8,049 bases of DNA from CALXCT01 sp964422185 (lineage in GTDB: Bacteria > Bacillota > Clostridia > Oscillospirales > Oscillospiraceae), in NCBI GenBank assembly GCA_964422185.1, contig CAYRAG010000064.1, forward strand, positions 1 through 8,049. The letters run 5' to 3'. Below the pieces are notes generated by a model. That model had not been told where the DNA came from. It saw nothing but the letters and a program-made list of their open reading frames with translations, and did no database searches. Positions 6,416 to 8,049 of this stretch are shown here, in pieces (the stretch's first letter is position 1; every line of letters starts with the position of its first letter). The translations under genes and the position numbers were made by a program.

Positions 6416-7570
6416 TCAGCCGATCAGAATATCAGTCCACCTCTGGAGCATCTCATCCTGATAGGCGGAGACGGCCGCCTGATCCTCGTACACGACATTG
6501 ATCTGATCAAAGGGCAGCATACCCTCGCAGTCCTGCGGGATGGTGGTGATGGTGCCGCGGATGGTGGTCTTGGCCAGAGCCTCCTGGCACTCCTCGGAGA
6601 TCAGGTAGTCGATGAAGAGCTTGGCGTTCTCCATGTTGGGGGCGTTCTTCACGATGGCCACGCCGGCGGGCAGCCACACGGCGCCCTCTTCCGGATAGAC
6701 CATGCTGATGTTGGCGTCCGGGTTCTCCTTGTTGTCGATGACAGCCTGAACCACGGGATCCTCGTAGGACACGCCCACGGCGAACTCGCCGGCCACGACA
6801 TCCTTGTACACGGCGGAGGAGCTGGACTCAATCTTGCCGTCCAGGTTCGCCACGAAGTCCGTGACATACTGCCAGGCCTTGTCGCTGTGGTAGCACTCAT
6901 CCGGGGTTGAGCCCTCGCCCATGACCAGCAGCATGTTGGTCAGCTCGGCGAACGCGGAGGAGGAGGCGGTGGGATCGCCCATGGCGATCATGCCCTTCAG
7001 TTTGGGATTGAGCAGGTCGGCATAGCCGTGAACCTCCACGCCCAGCTCGGCCAGCAGGTCGTCATTGAGGATGAACGCGCCGGAGCCGGAGAGGTTGCAG
7101 AAAGTGACATAGCCCTTGTGGTTGCGGTAGTTCTCGTCCAGCAGCTCCTCGTTGGGGGAGACATACTCCTCCCAGAGATCCGGATGCTGCTCATAGAAGT
7201 TGTAGTTGATCGCGCCCCAGTTGACATCCGCCTGAGGATTCTCTTTCTCGGCCTCGATACGGGCCAGGACATCGCCGGTGCCCATGGACTGCAGCTGGAC
7301 ATCAATGCCGGGATACTTCGCCTTGAAGCCCTCCAGGCTGGAGTTGATCTGGGTATCCGAGTTGGGGGAATAGATGACCAGGGTGCCGGAGCCGCCGGAA
7401 GTGGACTCAGTCGGCGCCGCGCTCTCAGAGGGACTCTCGGCGGGACTCTCAGCCGGCGCAGAACCGGACTCGCTGGGTGCGGCCGATTCGCCGGAGTCTC
7501 CTCCCCCGCAGGCCGTCAGGGACAAAGCCATGCAAAGGGAAAGGATCAAGCAAAGCCATTTTTTCTTCAT
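6416..7570 (-). CDS. ABC substrate-binding lipoprotein (AfuA/FbpA/phosphonate-type, cluster of iron-like binding proteins)
   Basis: A 384-residue extracellular lipoprotein that captures the substrate and hands it to the permease. It begins with a lipoprotein signal peptide: MKKK, a hydrophobic core, and lipobox LTAC with lipidated Cys21. A flexible linker rich in Ser, Glu, Ala and Pro follows (22-62), then the two-lobed binding domain (about 63-384), opening with TLVIYSPNSD. Typical family stretches are GDPTASSSAF (198-207), GVSYEDPVVQAV (266-277) and GAVWLPAGVAIVKNAPN (296-312). The adjacent tyrosine pair that binds ferric ion in FbpA-type proteins is not apparent, which argues against iron. 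ATG 7570 is chosen because AGGAAG lies 6 bases upstream and the signal peptide starts there; the open frame upstream to 7891 crosses the promoter. It is the first gene of the transcript. A phosphorylated sugar is my preferred ligand; 2-aminoethylphosphonate or another small anion remains possible. Confidence 0.93.
   Translation of the reverse strand: MKKKWLCLILSLCMALSLTACGGGDSGESAAPSESGSAPAESPAESPSESAAPTESTSGGSGTLVIYSPNSDTQINSSLEGFKAKYPGIDVQLQSMGTGDVLARIEAEKENPQADVNWGAINYNFYEQHPDLWEEYVSPNEELLDENYRNHKGYVTFCNLSGSGAFILNDDLLAELGVEVHGYADLLNPKLKGMIAMGDPTASSSAFAELTNMLLVMGEGSTPDECYHSDKAWQYVTDFVANLDGKIESSSSAVYKDVVAGEFAVGVSYEDPVVQAVIDNKENPDANISMVYPEEGAVWLPAGVAIVKNAPNMENAKLFIDYLISEECQEALAKTTIRGTITTIPQDCEGMLPFDQINVVYEDQAAVSAYQDEMLQRWTDILIG
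7430..7453 (-). repeat. 12-base tandem duplication in the lipoprotein linker
   Basis: Two 12-base units (GGGACTCTCGGC and GGGACTCTCAGC on the plus strand) differ at one base and encode the repeated Ala-Glu-Ser-Pro pattern of the linker. Such linkers vary in length between strains and only tether the binding domain to the membrane. Confidence 0.6.
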
Positions 7571-7627
7571 AACAATCTTCCTTTCCAAAAATTTCGCGGG
7601 CTCCTCTTTCCTTGTCCGCGCGGCCCA

Positions 7628-7656
7628 ATTATAGATCAGACCCCGCGCCGTGTAAA
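7628..7656 (-). promoter_or_regulatory. Near-consensus sigma-A promoter for the transporter operon
   Basis: On the minus strand TTTACA (7651-7656) and TATAAT (7628-7633) are separated by exactly 17 bases: five of six matches to the -35 consensus and a perfect -10. Transcription would begin near 7621, giving a 5' leader of about 50 bases before ATG 7570, too short for a typical riboswitch. No gene between it and the binding protein competes for it. Confidence 0.8.
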
Positions 7657-8049
7657 GGGCCTGCCGGCGGGTAACCGCAAATTTTCCGGGGTTCCCGGGC
7701 CGGCGTAGATACCCCGAAACACAGGCAGCTGCCCGCCGTGCTGTGGCGGAACCGGCGGCTTCGCGGCGGCCGGAAGAGAGCGATCCCCGGCGGTGCACGA
7801 AGCCGGTCAGCCCCCTCCCCTGCGCCGGCTTCCCGGGACAATCCGCCGGCGCGGGGATCACATCCCGGCCGCCGGATCTGCTCTCCCGCAATCCCCGGTT
7901 CCGCAGATCACCGGCAGCGGCAGATCAGGGATGTGGTGTGGATGAGGAGTCAGTGGGTGAGACATCCGTGGCGCGTGTGCGGGAGGTCTCATCGTGGTCT
8001 GAGGGGTCATGTGAGAAATCGGTGCGCCATTATAGGGCCAGCGAGAGGG
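7657..8049. other. Upstream region without a supportable gene
   Basis: About 390 bases upstream of the promoter. The part near 7660-7900 is very GC-rich with many GCCGGC-type palindromes. From about 7925 the plus strand becomes G/T-rich and poor in C. A minus-strand frame is open from the window edge to a stop at 7858, but its His/Pro-rich translation looks non-coding. A GATCTGC/GCAGATC inverted and direct repeat set lies at 7875-7926. No tRNA, CRISPR or transposase is apparent. Confidence 0.4.

Noticed and set aside
3530..7570. Annotation of the importer as a ferric iron transporter
   Set aside because: The architecture fits, but no ferric-type tyrosine pair is seen and the neighbours are sugar-phosphate enzymes, with no iron-related gene nearby.
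7571..7891. N-terminal extension of the binding protein
   Set aside because: The extension crosses the predicted promoter and would bury the lipoprotein signal peptide; ATG 7570 has a good ribosome site.
7858..8049. A minus-strand partial frame open from the window edge (64 codons)
   Set aside because: Its His/Pro/Thr-rich translation resembles no family I recognise, and a perfect TATAAT lies within it. The end of a real gene cannot be excluded without more upstream sequence.
1..8049. CRISPR arrays, tRNA or rRNA genes, insertion sequences
   Set aside because: I looked for regularly spaced repeats, cloverleaf-like segments and transposase motifs and found none.

Overview
The window is a GC-rich (roughly 60-65% by eye) bacterial chromosomal segment that reads almost entirely on the minus strand. 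The lipoprotein signal with a long Ser/Pro/Glu/Gly linker, strong Shine-Dalgarno sites, a GTG start, and a sigma-A type promoter suggest a high-GC gut-type Clostridia (Oscillospiraceae-like Firmicute). This taxonomic guess is inference from style only; no rRNA or marker gene is present.

In the direction of transcription (high to low coordinates) the layout is as follows. An upstream region (7657-8049) holds no convincing gene. A near-consensus promoter (7628-7656) follows. Next comes an ABC importer: a substrate-binding lipoprotein (6416-7570), an ATPase (5255-6370) and a fused two-domain permease (3530-5185). Immediately after come a NanE-type N-acetylmannosamine-6-phosphate 2-epimerase (2806-3516) and a ribulose-phosphate/allulose-phosphate 3-epimerase (2068-2718). 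A strong pair of overlapping palindromes that looks like a terminator (1972-2048) separates these five genes from an RpiB/AlsI-type isomerase (1293-1763) and a HAD-family phosphatase (539-1162). The last 538 bases hold GC-rich hairpins but no gene I can defend.

The transporter belongs by sequence to the ferric/AfuABC/2-aminoethylphosphonate group of importers, which automatic pipelines often label iron(III) transporters. All four enzymes here act on sugar phosphates and no sugar kinase is present. I therefore think the importer more likely brings in an already phosphorylated sugar, as the AfuABC branch does, and that the two epimerases, the isomerase and the phosphatase feed it into central metabolism. 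The gene families are well supported; the substrate and the single-pathway idea are inference.
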